Below, one piece after another: positions 51,529-60,499 of a stretch of 64,000 bases of DNA. Origin of the DNA: UBA1240 sp045599185 (lineage in GTDB: Bacteria > Spirochaetota > Spirochaetia > Treponematales > Treponemataceae). Within the stretch, counting starts at the first letter, position 1; each line of letters opens with the position of its first letter. The notes beneath the pieces were generated by a model. That model was given only the letters and a program-made list of their open reading frames with translations, searched no databases and was not told the DNA's origin. The stretch covers positions 21,479 to 85,478 of the forward strand of contig JAZRVO010000028.1 in the NCBI GenBank assembly GCA_045599185.1. Direction: 5' to 3'. The position numbers were made by a program, and so were the translations under genes.

Positions 51529-51631
51529 CATTTTAAACCAGCATCTCAAAACGTATACAAATTCAATTAAACGGTCAAATTTCAAGTTTTATACAAAATG
51601 ACAAAAAAACACTTGTTAATTGTGATAAAAC

Positions 51632-51730
51632 CAGCCACAAGTGCGCAGGCACTGCCACGAAAAAAAAACGCCGTACGCATGCACAAGCTTTTTTTCGTGG
51701 CAGGGAGACTGTACTTGCGGCTGTTTTTTT
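51632..51730. repeat. Palindromic element related to the 175-bp repeat
   Basis: CAGCCACAAGT..CACTGCCACGAAAAAAA pairs with TTTTTTTCGTGGCAG..ACTTGCGGCTG, with CGCATGCACAAG in the loop. The core matches 48720-48805 in the same orientation. With the flanking AT-rich DNA it fills the gap between tRNA-Leu and thrC. Confidence 0.7.
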
Positions 51731-51866
51731 TGTAAATTTTTCAAACCCAATATTCTGGCTAAAACAATTATAAAAACTTACAGATAGAACGGGTGTCTAG
51801 TATTTTATATTGCAAAGTGTTACTATGCACCAAAATACTTTTTTTTCAATATTTTGAGAGGAAATC

Positions 51867-53279
51867 ATGCAATATAAAGACACCCGGGATTCTTCAGTTT
51901 CGGTAGATTTTCGCACTGCCGTTTTAAGTGGAATGAACGCCAAAACCGGCGGACTTTACGTGCCGGAATCAATTCCACATTTTTCCAGCGACATTTTGAA
52001 TCGTTCAACTACACCATCTTTTCGTGACATTGCTTTTGAAGGTGCAAAACCTTTTGTAGACGGAGAAATTCCGGAAGCAGATTTGGAAAAAATTATCATT
52101 GATGCATATCCTTTTGCACCTCAGGTTGTACCGATTGATCCGATTACTTACGTTATGGAACTTTTCCACGGTCCAACCTGCGCCTTTAAGGATTTTGGTG
52201 CACGCTTTATGGCACGCGTAATGTCTTATTTTAACCAGAAGGAAAATGACCGCCTGCACATTCTTGTTGCAACTTCCGGCGATACGGGAAGTGCCGTTGG
52301 CAGTGCATTCCACAATGTTCCCGGTCTTGACGTTACCATCCTTTATCCCAAAGGAAAAATCAGCCCGCTGCAGGAAAAACAGCTTTCTACGTTTACCGGC
52401 AACGTGCGTGCCCTTTCTGTAGACGGCACTTTTGACGACTGCCAGAAACTTGTAAAAACAGCATTTACTGATGCAGATTTGCGCAAAAAGTTCCGGCTTT
52501 CTTCTGCAAACTCCATCAATATTTCGCGCCTTTTGCCGCAAAGTTTTTACTACACCTATACGGCACTTGCTGTTCGCAACCGCTGTGCCATGGACAACAA
52601 GATTGAAAACCCGGCAGTCATTATGACCGTTCCTTCAGGCAACTTCGGCAACCTTACTTCCGGTTTGATTGCAAAAGAAATGGGCGCACCTATTGAAGGT
52701 TTTATAGCCGCTACAAACAGCAACCGCACCATTCCAGACTGGATTAGTTCCGGAAAATACGAAGCCCGCCCTTCTGTTTCTACATATTCAAATGCAATGG
52801 ACGTAGGCGCACCAAGCAACTACGAACGCATTAAATACATGTACGATTTGGAAGAAGTGCGCAAAATGTTCGGTTCTTACTGGCTTGACAACGACGGCAC
52901 TTTGGAAGGAATAAAAAAATGCCATCAGAACACCGGTTACATTATCGATCCCCACGGCGCCGTTGCCTATTCTGCATGGAACGACATTAGAAACGGTGCA
53001 ATGGAAAAACTTATCAAAGGCGAAAAGAACGACCCTGCAAAACCGGGTCTTACGCCAAACGTACCGGCCTGGGCAAACACGGTAGTTGAAAAACGTGCCG
53101 TAGGCGTTATTCTTGAAACTGCACATCCTGCCAAATTTGGCGAAGTTGTACAGAAAGCCATCGGTCGCGAACCTTCAATTCCAGACCGCCTGCAGCAGAT
53201 TATGAAGCTGCCAGACATGTCAATTGACATGTCGAAAGATTATGAAACATTTAAGGACTGGCTGATTAACAACCTGTAA
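51867..53279 (+). CDS. thrC: Threonine synthase
   Basis: 470 residues, the long thrC form. It converts O-phospho-L-homoserine to threonine with PLP. PLP Lys108 lies in HGPTCAFKDFGARF, with SGDTGSAVGSAFHN and VPSGNFGNLTSG phosphate-binding loops. No other threonine genes adjoin it. GAGAGGA precedes the ATG and a terminator follows. T. pallidum lacks this pathway, which supports a free-living-type or gut treponeme. Confidence 0.95.
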   Translation: MQYKDTRDSSVSVDFRTAVLSGMNAKTGGLYVPESIPHFSSDILNRSTTPSFRDIAFEGAKPFVDGEIPEADLEKIIIDAYPFAPQVVPIDPITYVMELFHGPTCAFKDFGARFMARVMSYFNQKENDRLHILVATSGDTGSAVGSAFHNVPGLDVTILYPKGKISPLQEKQLSTFTGNVRALSVDGTFDDCQKLVKTAFTDADLRKKFRLSSANSINISRLLPQSFYYTYTALAVRNRCAMDNKIENPAVIMTVPSGNFGNLTSGLIAKEMGAPIEGFIAATNSNRTIPDWISSGKYEARPSVSTYSNAMDVGAPSNYERIKYMYDLEEVRKMFGSYWLDNDGTLEGIKKCHQNTGYIIDPHGAVAYSAWNDIRNGAMEKLIKGEKNDPAKPGLTPNVPAWANTVVEKRAVGVILETAHPAKFGEVVQKAIGREPSIPDRLQQIMKLPDMSIDMSKDYETFKDWLINNL

Positions 53280-53296
53280 AAAACCTTTAATGCAAT

Positions 53297-53331
53297 AAAA
53301 AAGCACTTCATATTTGTGAAGTGCTTTTTTT
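53297..53331. terminator. Bidirectional terminator after thrC
   Basis: AAAAAGCACTTCA pairs with TGAAGTGCTTTTT, with T tracts on both strands; shared with the convergent EAL gene. Confidence 0.9.
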
Positions 53332-53392
53332 GTTTTTTAATTTTCAGCTGAAAAAAATAACAGTTTTGCCAATTGTTTTGTTAGCTTAAAAA

Positions 53393-56323
53393 TTATTCAC
53401 TTAAAAAACGGTAACAGGCCAGGCACAAGTTACCCTTAACCGGAGGTAAAAGAATTACTGATGTCCGCTTAAGGCTACGGTCTGCATTTACGATGCGGAA
53501 ATACATGAACGGCAGCGTGCCATTTTTATTGCAGCTGGTAAATACTTCCTTGGTCATAAATTCTTTAAGCATCTGCCTGTCTTCTGCATAAACATTGTCT
53601 TCAACCCAGTTGTAAAAACCTTCATCAAAGGAATGCGTTGAATAATATTCGTCTTTTAGCGGCAGTTTTGAACTGATTGCCCGGCCTTTCATGTTTTCAA
53701 AATCGAATTCGGCAAGCATGTCGCAGTATTTGCCCATTGAATTTTCGCCAAACATCAGTTCCTTACCAATCTTCTGGTCCAAATCTACCAGAATGTGCAT
53801 TACGTGAAAAACACCATTTTCCCGGAAACTGATTTTGGTAAGCTGGTAAAAAAGCCCTACAGTGCCGTCTTTTTTTATGTAGCGAATGTTTGTTGAATAT
53901 TCAGTTTCGCCGGAATCGATGCAGTGCTGAATAAGATTTATGTTCGTTTCAAAATCTTTTTCAGGCAAAACCTTTTTCGGCTCATTTTCAAAAATGTAAG
54001 CGAATTCCTTTTCATCGTAGCCTACCAAATCCAGTATGTATTTGTTTACAAATAAAAGTTTTCCTTTACCGTCCTGCAATTCGGCTTTCATAATGCCGCA
54101 CGGCACATTTTCCGTAATGTTCGTAAGTTCCTGTGCCAGATATGTATTCTGAATAAGCAGGTTAATTCTTTTCGTAATATCCTGAACGGTAATGTAATAA
54201 ACCGTGCTGTTTTCGTACTGCGCTAGATAGCGGCAAATTGTCCGCGTCCATCTTGAAGGATAATTGTCAAAAGGCTTGTTCAAAAGTTCGCAGGTTGCTT
54301 CCTTGCCGGTTTCGTAGGCCGTATGAAGCATTTCCAGATAATCCATCGCGTTGCTGGTAGGAAATCTGTCCAGCAGGTTCTTGGTTCTGGACATGTATTC
54401 TTCCCGCGGAATGCCCAGAACTTCAAAAAATTTGTCGTTTGCCCTTACAATTTCAATTTTATTGTTGTTAAGTTCAATAATGGCCGCACCTCCAACAAAT
54501 GTGTTAAAAAGCAGCGCATTCTGGGTGTTTACGTCCAAAAAGTTGTGAACATTGTAGGCATCCGCTTCGGCAGAAGGAATTTCTTTCAGAACTTCCACTT
54601 CTTCTTTTTTCAAAAGCGCCTTGAACTGATTTTCGTCAATCGGGTGGGAAAAATAAAAGCCCTGCATCGTCCAGCAGCCAATGCTTTTCAGGAATTCGGC
54701 CTGTTCCTTGCTTTCTATGCCTTCTGCAATTACCGGCAAATTAAGCCATTTTGCCATGCGCACAACCGAAGACAAAATGCTGGAACTGCGCGGATTTTCT
54801 ACCTGACTGACAAGAAACTTCATGTCAAGCTTCAGCACGTCAACGGGAACATCTTTAAGTGTATTCAAACTGCTGTAACCGCTGCCAAAATCGTCCATTT
54901 CCACGCAAAAACCGCAGCGCCGCAACGTCTGCACAACGTTTATCAGCTGGTCCGGGTCCTGCATGTAGGCAGATTCGGTAATTTCAAGGCGAAGCATGTT
55001 AATCGGTATGCGGTATTTGCGCATTAAACTTATTAAAAATGAACACAAAGTGGGCTTGCAAATGTCCCGGCGGGAAATGTTTACGGAAACAGGCACAAGA
55101 TTTATGTCTTCATCAAGCCACTCGCGCATGGTTTTACAGACTTTTTCCCATATATATTCGTCCAAATGGGTAATAAAACCGTTGCTTTCAAAAATGGGAA
55201 TAAATTTGCCCGGAGAAATAAACCCTTTTACCGGGTGCTTCCAGCGAACCAGTGCCTCGGCACCGGTCATTTCGCCAGTGGCAAAATTGTACTGCGGCTG
55301 ATAAAAAACAACGAATTCTTCGTTTTTCAGCGCGCCGGTCATGTCGTTTATAACTTCCTGCTCTTCAATCAAATGTCCGCGCATCGTGTCGTCGTAGTAC
55401 GCAATCCGCGATTCATAATTGCCTTTGGTAGAACGCATTGCCATGTAAGCACGGTCAATCATAATTGTAGGATGCACGCCGGATTCCTTGCAGCGGTAAA
55501 CCCCAATGCGAACAACAAAATCAAAACCGGGCTTAATCTGGCTGAATTTCCTTGTAACAAGTTTCTGCACTTCAATTCCGGAAAAATATTTTGATTCCAT
55601 AAAAACGGCAAAAACATCTGCACCAAGATAGGCAAAAGCACCGGTTAAAAGGTTTACGTTCAGCAGTTCTTCGCTGAATTTTGCAATAAGTTCATCACCG
55701 GCAGCAGCGCCGTAATTGTCGTTGTAAACCTTAAAATTATCAAAATTCCATACAGCCAGCGTATAAACGTTTTCAGGGTTGTCAGCCTGCAAATCCTGAA
55801 TGCGCGAACAGAAACTGTGGCGGTCCAAAAGGCAGCTGGCAGAAGAACCGGCACTTATAATGCGCCGAAGGGAATTAATTTCCTGCTGTTTTTTCAAAAA
55901 CAGCTTTTGCATGGACTGGTATTTTTGCAGGCCTAAAGTAATCGTATCTTTTAAAATTACCCGGCCTCTCTCAATTGAATCCGTCGTTACAATGTGTGCC
56001 GAAGCAAAAATCGGCACATTACTCTGTTTTTCACGGCCTGCAAAATCAATGGGTTTATCAGAAATGCTTATAATTGGAAAATTAAAAAGTTCATAATCAT
56101 ACGACAGAAGTTCCATAAAACGCCCGTAAACATCCGGCATTTTAACAGGAAAATCTTCGCTGACGGCAATTGCATAAAACCTGTTCGGTTCTTTAAGCAC
56201 AGAAATCAAAACTTCCGGACTTGGAAAACTCCTAATTTCAAAAGAATTTTCTGAAATTTCTTTTAAAAAACTCGTAATTTCATCATTCAAATTAAGCGCA
56301 CAAATTATACAAGTATTTTCCAC
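53393..56323 (-). CDS. GGDEF(degenerate)-EAL-PAS c-di-GMP phosphodiesterase
   Basis: 976 residues, cytoplasmic. An N-terminal receiver-like region (about 1-130) without clear phosphorylation residues. A GGDEF-fold domain (about 160-305) follows, whose signature reads LGADVF instead of GGDEF, so it should not make c-di-GMP. The EAL domain (about 315-565) has EALVRW, NISRRD, LEITES, the DDFGSGYSSL metal pair, KLDMKFL and AEGIES all present, so phosphodiesterase activity is expected. Two or more PAS-like domains (about 590-950) form the C-terminus, an unusual order, since sensory domains usually precede the catalytic ones. The degenerate GGDEF may bind GTP or c-di-GMP as a regulator. Confidence 0.9.
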   Translation of the reverse strand: MENTCIICALNLNDEITSFLKEISENSFEIRSFPSPEVLISVLKEPNRFYAIAVSEDFPVKMPDVYGRFMELLSYDYELFNFPIISISDKPIDFAGREKQSNVPIFASAHIVTTDSIERGRVILKDTITLGLQKYQSMQKLFLKKQQEINSLRRIISAGSSASCLLDRHSFCSRIQDLQADNPENVYTLAVWNFDNFKVYNDNYGAAAGDELIAKFSEELLNVNLLTGAFAYLGADVFAVFMESKYFSGIEVQKLVTRKFSQIKPGFDFVVRIGVYRCKESGVHPTIMIDRAYMAMRSTKGNYESRIAYYDDTMRGHLIEEQEVINDMTGALKNEEFVVFYQPQYNFATGEMTGAEALVRWKHPVKGFISPGKFIPIFESNGFITHLDEYIWEKVCKTMREWLDEDINLVPVSVNISRRDICKPTLCSFLISLMRKYRIPINMLRLEITESAYMQDPDQLINVVQTLRRCGFCVEMDDFGSGYSSLNTLKDVPVDVLKLDMKFLVSQVENPRSSSILSSVVRMAKWLNLPVIAEGIESKEQAEFLKSIGCWTMQGFYFSHPIDENQFKALLKKEEVEVLKEIPSAEADAYNVHNFLDVNTQNALLFNTFVGGAAIIELNNNKIEIVRANDKFFEVLGIPREEYMSRTKNLLDRFPTSNAMDYLEMLHTAYETGKEATCELLNKPFDNYPSRWTRTICRYLAQYENSTVYYITVQDITKRINLLIQNTYLAQELTNITENVPCGIMKAELQDGKGKLLFVNKYILDLVGYDEKEFAYIFENEPKKVLPEKDFETNINLIQHCIDSGETEYSTNIRYIKKDGTVGLFYQLTKISFRENGVFHVMHILVDLDQKIGKELMFGENSMGKYCDMLAEFDFENMKGRAISSKLPLKDEYYSTHSFDEGFYNWVEDNVYAEDRQMLKEFMTKEVFTSCNKNGTLPFMYFRIVNADRSLKRTSVILLPPVKGNLCLACYRFLSE

Positions 56324-56632
56324 ATCAGCCTCAAAACTTTTCCAAAAAAAACTTTCTCAATCTTTCTTTACCCAAAGAAAGCACAAATGTGTTTAAATGA
56401 AACTTTTTAATTCATTTTACTACAGCTTTGTAAAAACACAAGTAAAATTTAAAATAAGCTAAAAAATATTTATTTTCCGTTAAGAAAAGGTGAATTCCAT
56501 AAATTATATAACAAAAATTAGAAATTTTAGAGATTTTTAACGAAAAAGAAAAGAATATAAATCAAAAACAGAAATTTGAATTAAGAAAAAATAATTGGAA
56601 ATTTATAGCTCGTCAGATGCTTAAAAAGGCAT
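56324..56632. other. AT-rich gene-free region
   Basis: Upstream region of the EAL gene and downstream flank of tRNA-Val. Very AT-rich; I see no RNA gene or repeat in it, and no single convincing promoter. Confidence 0.5.
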
Positions 56633-56633
56633 A

Positions 56634-56661
56634 AAAAAACCACCTTAATCAAGGTGGTTTT
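56634..56661 (-). terminator. Terminator of tRNA-Val
   Basis: On the minus strand AAAACCACCTT pairs with AAGGTGGTTTT around GATT, followed by T residues. Confidence 0.88.
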
Positions 56662-56662
56662 A

Positions 56663-56735
56663 TGGGCGATGAGAGGATCGAACTCCCGACATTTTGGGTG
56701 TAAACCAAACGCTCTCCCAGCTGAGCTAATCGCCC
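56663..56735 (-). tRNA. tRNA-Val (TAC)
   Basis: Minus strand, 73 nt. Acceptor GGGCGAT/ATCGCCC, D arm AGCTCAG, anticodon loop TTTACAC giving TAC, T arm GAGTTCGATCCTC, discriminator A. Confidence 0.93.
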
Positions 56736-56896
56736 GTTACGTTTATTACTATAACCAAACACAAAAAAAGTGTCAACACAATTTAAGATTTTTTTTAATT
56801 TTTTTTCAAAAAAATTTGCAGAATATTTTCAGGCTGTTTCGGTCAATATACCTTTGACATAAAAACGCAAAGTTGCTATACTGAATATATTCAAGT

Positions 56897-56970
56897 GGGA
56901 TTGTAGCTCATCTGGATAGAGCAACTGCCTTCTAAGCAGTAGGTAGGGGGTTCGAGTCCCTCCAGTCCCG
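56897..56970 (+). tRNA. tRNA-Arg (TCT), integration target
   Basis: 74 nt. Acceptor GGGATTG/CAGTCCC with a T-G pair, anticodon stem ACTGC/GCAGT with loop CTTCTAA giving TCT (Arg AGA), T arm GGGTTCGAGTCCC, discriminator G. Its 3' 42 bp, from the anticodon loop onward, are repeated at 62395-62436 and mark the end of the integrated element. The gene itself is intact. Confidence 0.94.
56929..56970 (+). repeat. attL core (42-bp direct repeat in tRNA-Arg 3' half)
   Basis: Identical to 62395-62436. Starts with CTTCTAAGCAGTAGG and ends CCAGTCCCG; flanking bases differ. Confidence 0.9.
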
Positions 56971-57047
56971 TTTTCTATATGCTTATGTTATAAGTATTTA
57001 TAGAACACTATCCCAAAAACGGACGTGTATATTTATTACTTAAATAC

Positions 57048-57079
57048 AACTTCATAATAAAGTTCATAATGACATGAAC
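57048..57079. repeat. Left-end TTCATAAT repeats of the element
   Basis: AACTTCATAATAAAGTTCATAATGACATGAAC: two close TTCATAAT units and a half site, about 80 bp from attL and just before int. Same motif as 62241-62292. Confidence 0.65.
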
Positions 57080-57105
57080 GAAAAAGAAGTTTTACGGGTG
57101 TAAAT

Positions 57106-58443
57106 ATGCAGAATATGCCGTTTATTTGCTACCGAAAAAATAACAGTCCTTGTTATTACGTCAGATTCAAAACAGAAAACGGTGATTATTTGCCGGAAAA
57201 AAGCACAAGACAGAGAGAAGAAAAACAGGCAATAAAAACAGCTTGGGAATGGTATCAAGTCGGCTTTACTGGTTCACAACAGAAAAGAAAAACAATCAAA
57301 GAATTAACATTGCAGAATGAATTAAAAAATGCAGATGATGATATTTTGCAGTTTGCCTTAAACGAATTGAAAAGGCGTGGCAAAGTAAAAGCCGTGGTTT
57401 ATACAGGAAGCAAACAGGACGTAAAAGCAATAGATTATTTGCTTGATTTTTGGACTTGGGAAAAATCGGAATACATAAAAGAAAAACTAAGAAAAAGCCA
57501 TACAATTGGAGTTAGGCACACAAGAAAACAGCTTGGTAATGTAAAAAATTACTGGAGTTCATTCTTGAAAAACAAAACACTTGGAGAGATTACAAGAGAC
57601 GATATAAAAAGATTTGTTGATAAAGTTGCAGACCTAGATAAATCATTCAAAACAAAAAACGATATTATAAGGGCTGGCACAAAACCTTTAAAATATGCTT
57701 TTGAAAATGAATTGATAGAAAGAGACATAACACGGGGCATTGTGTTTTTCAGTGGCACATACACCGAAAGAGCCATTTTAACCCCGGAAATTGCACAGGC
57801 AATATTCAGCATAAAATGGAGAGACGAAAGAAGCCGTTTAGCCAATATGCTGGCAATGTGTACAGGCATGAGAGCCGGGGAAATACAAGCTTTAAGACTA
57901 CAGGATTTAGGACAGGGCTGTATTTATGTAAAGCACAATTGGGACATGCACACCGGCTTGAAAAGTACGAAAAACGGGGAAGAAAGAACGGTACAAGCCC
58001 CGGAAAAAATAATAAATGCACTGAAAACACTTGCAGAAATAAACCCGTACAACCAAGGGCTTGAGGGCTTTGTTTTTTGGTCTACCGTACCCTTTAAGCC
58101 TATGGAAAAAAAGACATGGCTAAATGATTTAAGGGACGTTCTAAAACAGTGGAAAGTGGCAGAGCCGGAAAAATACTGTTTTCATTCGTGGAGACATTAT
58201 TTTAGTACATATATGATTCAGTCCGTAGAATGCCAAGCATTGCAAAAACAGACAGGGCACAAAACAAAAGCAATACTTGAACATTATGCAGACCATGAAA
58301 CCGAAAGAGAAAACAACGAAATACGAAAAGCACAAAAAATGCTGTTTGGTTCAATCGTTGAAAAAGATACTAATTTTAGTTTTGATTCTGAAAAATTAAA
58401 TAATTTTATTAGGGTTGAATACAAAAACATAAACACTAAATAA
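57106..58443 (+). CDS. int: Tyrosine recombinase/integrase
   Basis: 445 residues. An N-terminal AP2/arm-binding-like domain (1-60), a core-binding SAM-like domain (about 115-215) and a catalytic domain with Arg in CTGMRAGEIQALRL, HxxR in FHSWRHYFSTY, and TGHKTKAILEHYADH holding the His/Trp position and the nucleophile Tyr. It integrates the element at the 3' half of tRNA-Arg, directly beside attL. The start at 57106 has a weak GGGTG upstream. Confidence 0.93.
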   Translation: MQNMPFICYRKNNSPCYYVRFKTENGDYLPEKSTRQREEKQAIKTAWEWYQVGFTGSQQKRKTIKELTLQNELKNADDDILQFALNELKRRGKVKAVVYTGSKQDVKAIDYLLDFWTWEKSEYIKEKLRKSHTIGVRHTRKQLGNVKNYWSSFLKNKTLGEITRDDIKRFVDKVADLDKSFKTKNDIIRAGTKPLKYAFENELIERDITRGIVFFSGTYTERAILTPEIAQAIFSIKWRDERSRLANMLAMCTGMRAGEIQALRLQDLGQGCIYVKHNWDMHTGLKSTKNGEERTVQAPEKIINALKTLAEINPYNQGLEGFVFWSTVPFKPMEKKTWLNDLRDVLKQWKVAEPEKYCFHSWRHYFSTYMIQSVECQALQKQTGHKTKAILEHYADHETERENNEIRKAQKMLFGSIVEKDTNFSFDSEKLNNFIRVEYKNINTK

Positions 58444-58481
58444 TTATATTTTATAGATTTACAACACAAAGGGGTTGAGAA

Positions 58482-58970
58482 ATGGCTTTAGAAAAAACAA
58501 ATAGTATTTATGCTTTATACCAAATAAATCAAGAGATAAAAATCTTAGAAAAAGAATTAGACACTTTGCAAAAAACATATAATTCTGTTAAGGGGATTGG
58601 GTTTGAAAATATTCGTGAAAAATATGTACTAACCGAAGAAGACGAAGATACTTATGACCCTGCCGGATATGACGAGATTTGGGAAGAATTAAGTGATTTT
58701 TTTAAACCAATGGGTAATTGGTATGATTCTTTATCACAAAGAATCGTGTCATTGGAAAAAGAAATCGTTGAAAAAAAATACAAGTTAATTCTTAACGCTA
58801 CAAATTATCAGCGTAATTTAACACAAAAAATACAAGAAATTGAAAACATAATAAGTAATTCAAATAATGATGATGAAAAAAAAAGACTTTCAAAAGATAA
58901 AACCGAATTAAACAATATCAGCGATGAAATAGATTTTATAATCAGATTATACGAAGGGTTGGATTTATGA
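58482..58970 (+). CDS. Hypothetical coiled-coil protein of the element
   Basis: 162 residues. Two long coiled-coil stretches (about 15-37 and 87-158) with an acidic middle (TEEDEDTYDPAGYDE). No family recognised. AAAGGGGTTGAG precedes the ATG. It overlaps the next gene by ATGA. Confidence 0.75.
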   Translation: MALEKTNSIYALYQINQEIKILEKELDTLQKTYNSVKGIGFENIREKYVLTEEDEDTYDPAGYDEIWEELSDFFKPMGNWYDSLSQRIVSLEKEIVEKKYKLILNATNYQRNLTQKIQEIENIISNSNNDDEKKRLSKDKTELNNISDEIDFIIRLYEGLDL

Positions 58971-59257
58971 GTAATTACGAAAGCTTACTTGATTATGAAC
59001 CCGTACAAAAGCTTTTGGCAGACATAGAAACCTCTCTACAACCAGCTTGGATTCGGCATTTAATAGACAATGCATTTATTGAACAAGACGGAAAAACAGT
59101 AATTTGCAGTTTGGATGAAATTGCAAAAGAAATAAAAAATTATCTTAATAGACAGATTAAAAAAGCACATTTAGAAAGATTTATCCAAAGAGACGGAAAC
59201 CCATTTGCAGAAAATACAATTAAAAATGCTGTTACTGATGCAAATAAACCCGATTAA
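58967..59257 (+). CDS. Small hypothetical protein of the element
   Basis: 96 residues, soluble, helical. No family recognised. Coupled to the coiled-coil gene by a 4-bp overlap, so the two may function together. Confidence 0.72.
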   Translation: MSNYESLLDYEPVQKLLADIETSLQPAWIRHLIDNAFIEQDGKTVICSLDEIAKEIKNYLNRQIKKAHLERFIQRDGNPFAENTIKNAVTDANKPD

Positions 59258-59325
59258 AAAGCCCCGGAAAACCTTGACCAAACTTGACCTTGTTTCGACA
59301 TTAAGATGACACAAAAAAACATTCC

Positions 59326-59380
59326 CAAAAACTCCCTTTTTATGGCTTTCCTAAAAACTCCCTAAAAACTCCCTAAAACA
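59326..59380 (+). repeat. Iteron-like AAAAACTCCCT repeats
   Basis: AAAAACTCCCT occurs at 59327 and CCTAAAAACT CCCTAAAAACT CCCTAAAA in tandem at 59350-59377 (period 11). Located in the intergenic region before the HTH gene; candidate replication or regulator binding site. Confidence 0.55.
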
Positions 59381-59410
59381 CACTCAATACAATTCTAAAC
59401 TTTTTAACTA

Positions 59411-59461
59411 CCCTGTATTTATCAAGATTGAATTAAATATCTTGAAATCTTAAATACAGGG
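59411..59461. promoter_or_regulatory. Large inverted repeat upstream of the HTH gene
   Basis: CCCTGTATTTA (59411-59421) and TAAATACAGGG (59451-59461) enclose a second inverted pair TCAAGATT/AATATCTTGA. It abuts the start of the HTH gene and could be its operator or a rolling-circle origin hairpin. Confidence 0.55.
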
Positions 59462-59469
59462 GTTTCAAA

Positions 59470-59673
59470 ATGAAAACTCTTTCTTATGACACAATCAAAG
59501 AAAAGCCCTTTCTTTCAAGAAAAGAAACGGCTTTTTACTTGGGCTTGCATGTCAACACATTAGACAAAACAAGCATACCTTTTTCTAAAATAGGCAAAAG
59601 AAAAGTCTATTCAAGGCAGGCTGTAGACTCTTGGATTTTGGAACATTCAGAGGGGGCAAGCCGTGAAGAATAA
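59470..59673 (+). CDS. Helix-turn-helix protein, excisionase-like
   Basis: 67 residues. FLSRKETAFYLGLHVNTLDKT followed by SKIGKRKVYSRQAVDSWI is the HTH_17/MerR-like pattern of excisionases and small regulators (helix-turn-helix then wing). In this element it is the best candidate for excisionase or replicon regulator. The large inverted repeat at 59411-59461 lies just upstream. CAGGGG precedes the ATG. Confidence 0.85.
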   Translation: MKTLSYDTIKEKPFLSRKETAFYLGLHVNTLDKTSIPFSKIGKRKVYSRQAVDSWILEHSEGASREE

Positions 59674-59869
59674 ACAATTGCAAATGCAGGCTGAAAAAGC
59701 CGAATTAAACCGGCAGGAAATTGCAAATGCTATTTATGAAGAACTGCTTGCAATGGCTGATAGTGTTTCTTTCGGTTCTATTGGTGTTACCTTTACAATG
59801 CATAACGGAATTATTTCAAAAGTGGAGTTTCACGAAGAAAGAAAATCAAGAATAGGCGGTATGAAATGA
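59663..59869 (+). CDS. Small DUF2292-like protein
   Basis: 68 residues, GTG start at 59663 with GGGGGCAAG upstream, overlapping the HTH gene by 11 bp. The segment SVSFGSIGVTFTMHNGIISKVEFHEER resembles the DUF2292 pattern (xIxFGSVxxxVxDGxVxxIExxE). Function unknown. The next gene overlaps it by ATGA. Confidence 0.72.
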   Translation: MKNKQLQMQAEKAELNRQEIANAIYEELLAMADSVSFGSIGVTFTMHNGIISKVEFHEERKSRIGGMK

Positions 59870-60327
59870 AACCATACAGCAAGTATATTTTTGAACTTTC
59901 AGAAACTTCTAAAAGTTCATATCTCTTAAAAGAGATTCACGGCTTTGTTTTTGCTGATTTTCCGGCAATGTACAAAACAGGAAAAAACAAGGGCTTGCAG
60001 TACATTACTTTTGCAGAGCCTTACAATGCTAACTTGAAAAAGAAGTTTAACAAATGCCTTTACTTTGGCAACAACTATTTAACAGGTTTGCATTTTACGG
60101 AATTAAACCCGGGAAAAGCTTTTGGAGACAATAAAAGCCTTGGTTTGAATGACTGCTTGCTGGTTGAACATTCTGAAAGTTCTAGGGGTTTGACTGTCTA
60201 TTTTATTAAAGACATGGCAGACCAAAAAGAAGCCGTTTTTGAAAAATGGCTGGCTGGTGATGTTTTGGAGTCCGTGGATTCTGATTTATTGCTACTAAAT
60301 AATAAAGCCGTTAACCCAAACAATTAA
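59866..60327 (+). CDS. Hypothetical protein of the element
   Basis: 153 residues, soluble, aromatic-rich. No family recognised. Part of the overlapping cluster 59470-60327, so probably transcribed with the HTH gene. Confidence 0.75.
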   Translation: MKPYSKYIFELSETSKSSYLLKEIHGFVFADFPAMYKTGKNKGLQYITFAEPYNANLKKKFNKCLYFGNNYLTGLHFTELNPGKAFGDNKSLGLNDCLLVEHSESSRGLTVYFIKDMADQKEAVFEKWLAGDVLESVDSDLLLLNNKAVNPNN

Positions 60328-60339
60328 CGGCTTAATAAA

Positions 60340-60485
60340 ATGATTTTTGATAAAATCAACAAAAAACAGGTACTTTCGATTTTATCAAAATGTCATTATT
60401 TTACAAGACCCCGGAAAACCAAAAACCGGGGCTTGTTTTTCAATTCTCTATAATAACTTAATTAGCCCCCCAATTTTTGGGGGTA
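60340..60485. other. Hairpin-rich region upstream of rep
   Basis: Three structures in 150 bp: ATTTTTGATAAAATC (60340s) with GATTTTATCAAAAT (60377-60391); a terminator-like CCCCGG..CCGGGG with CTTGTTTTT (60410-60440); and CCCCCCAA..TTGGGGG (60465-60483). Plausible terminator for 59470-60327 and single-strand or double-strand origin for the rolling-circle Rep. Confidence 0.55.
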
Positions 60486-60499
60486 TGGAATAAAAAACA

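Noticed and set aside
54323..55027. 234-codon plus-strand frame over the EAL gene
   Set aside because: Antisense to conserved EAL motifs; composition typical of shadow frames.
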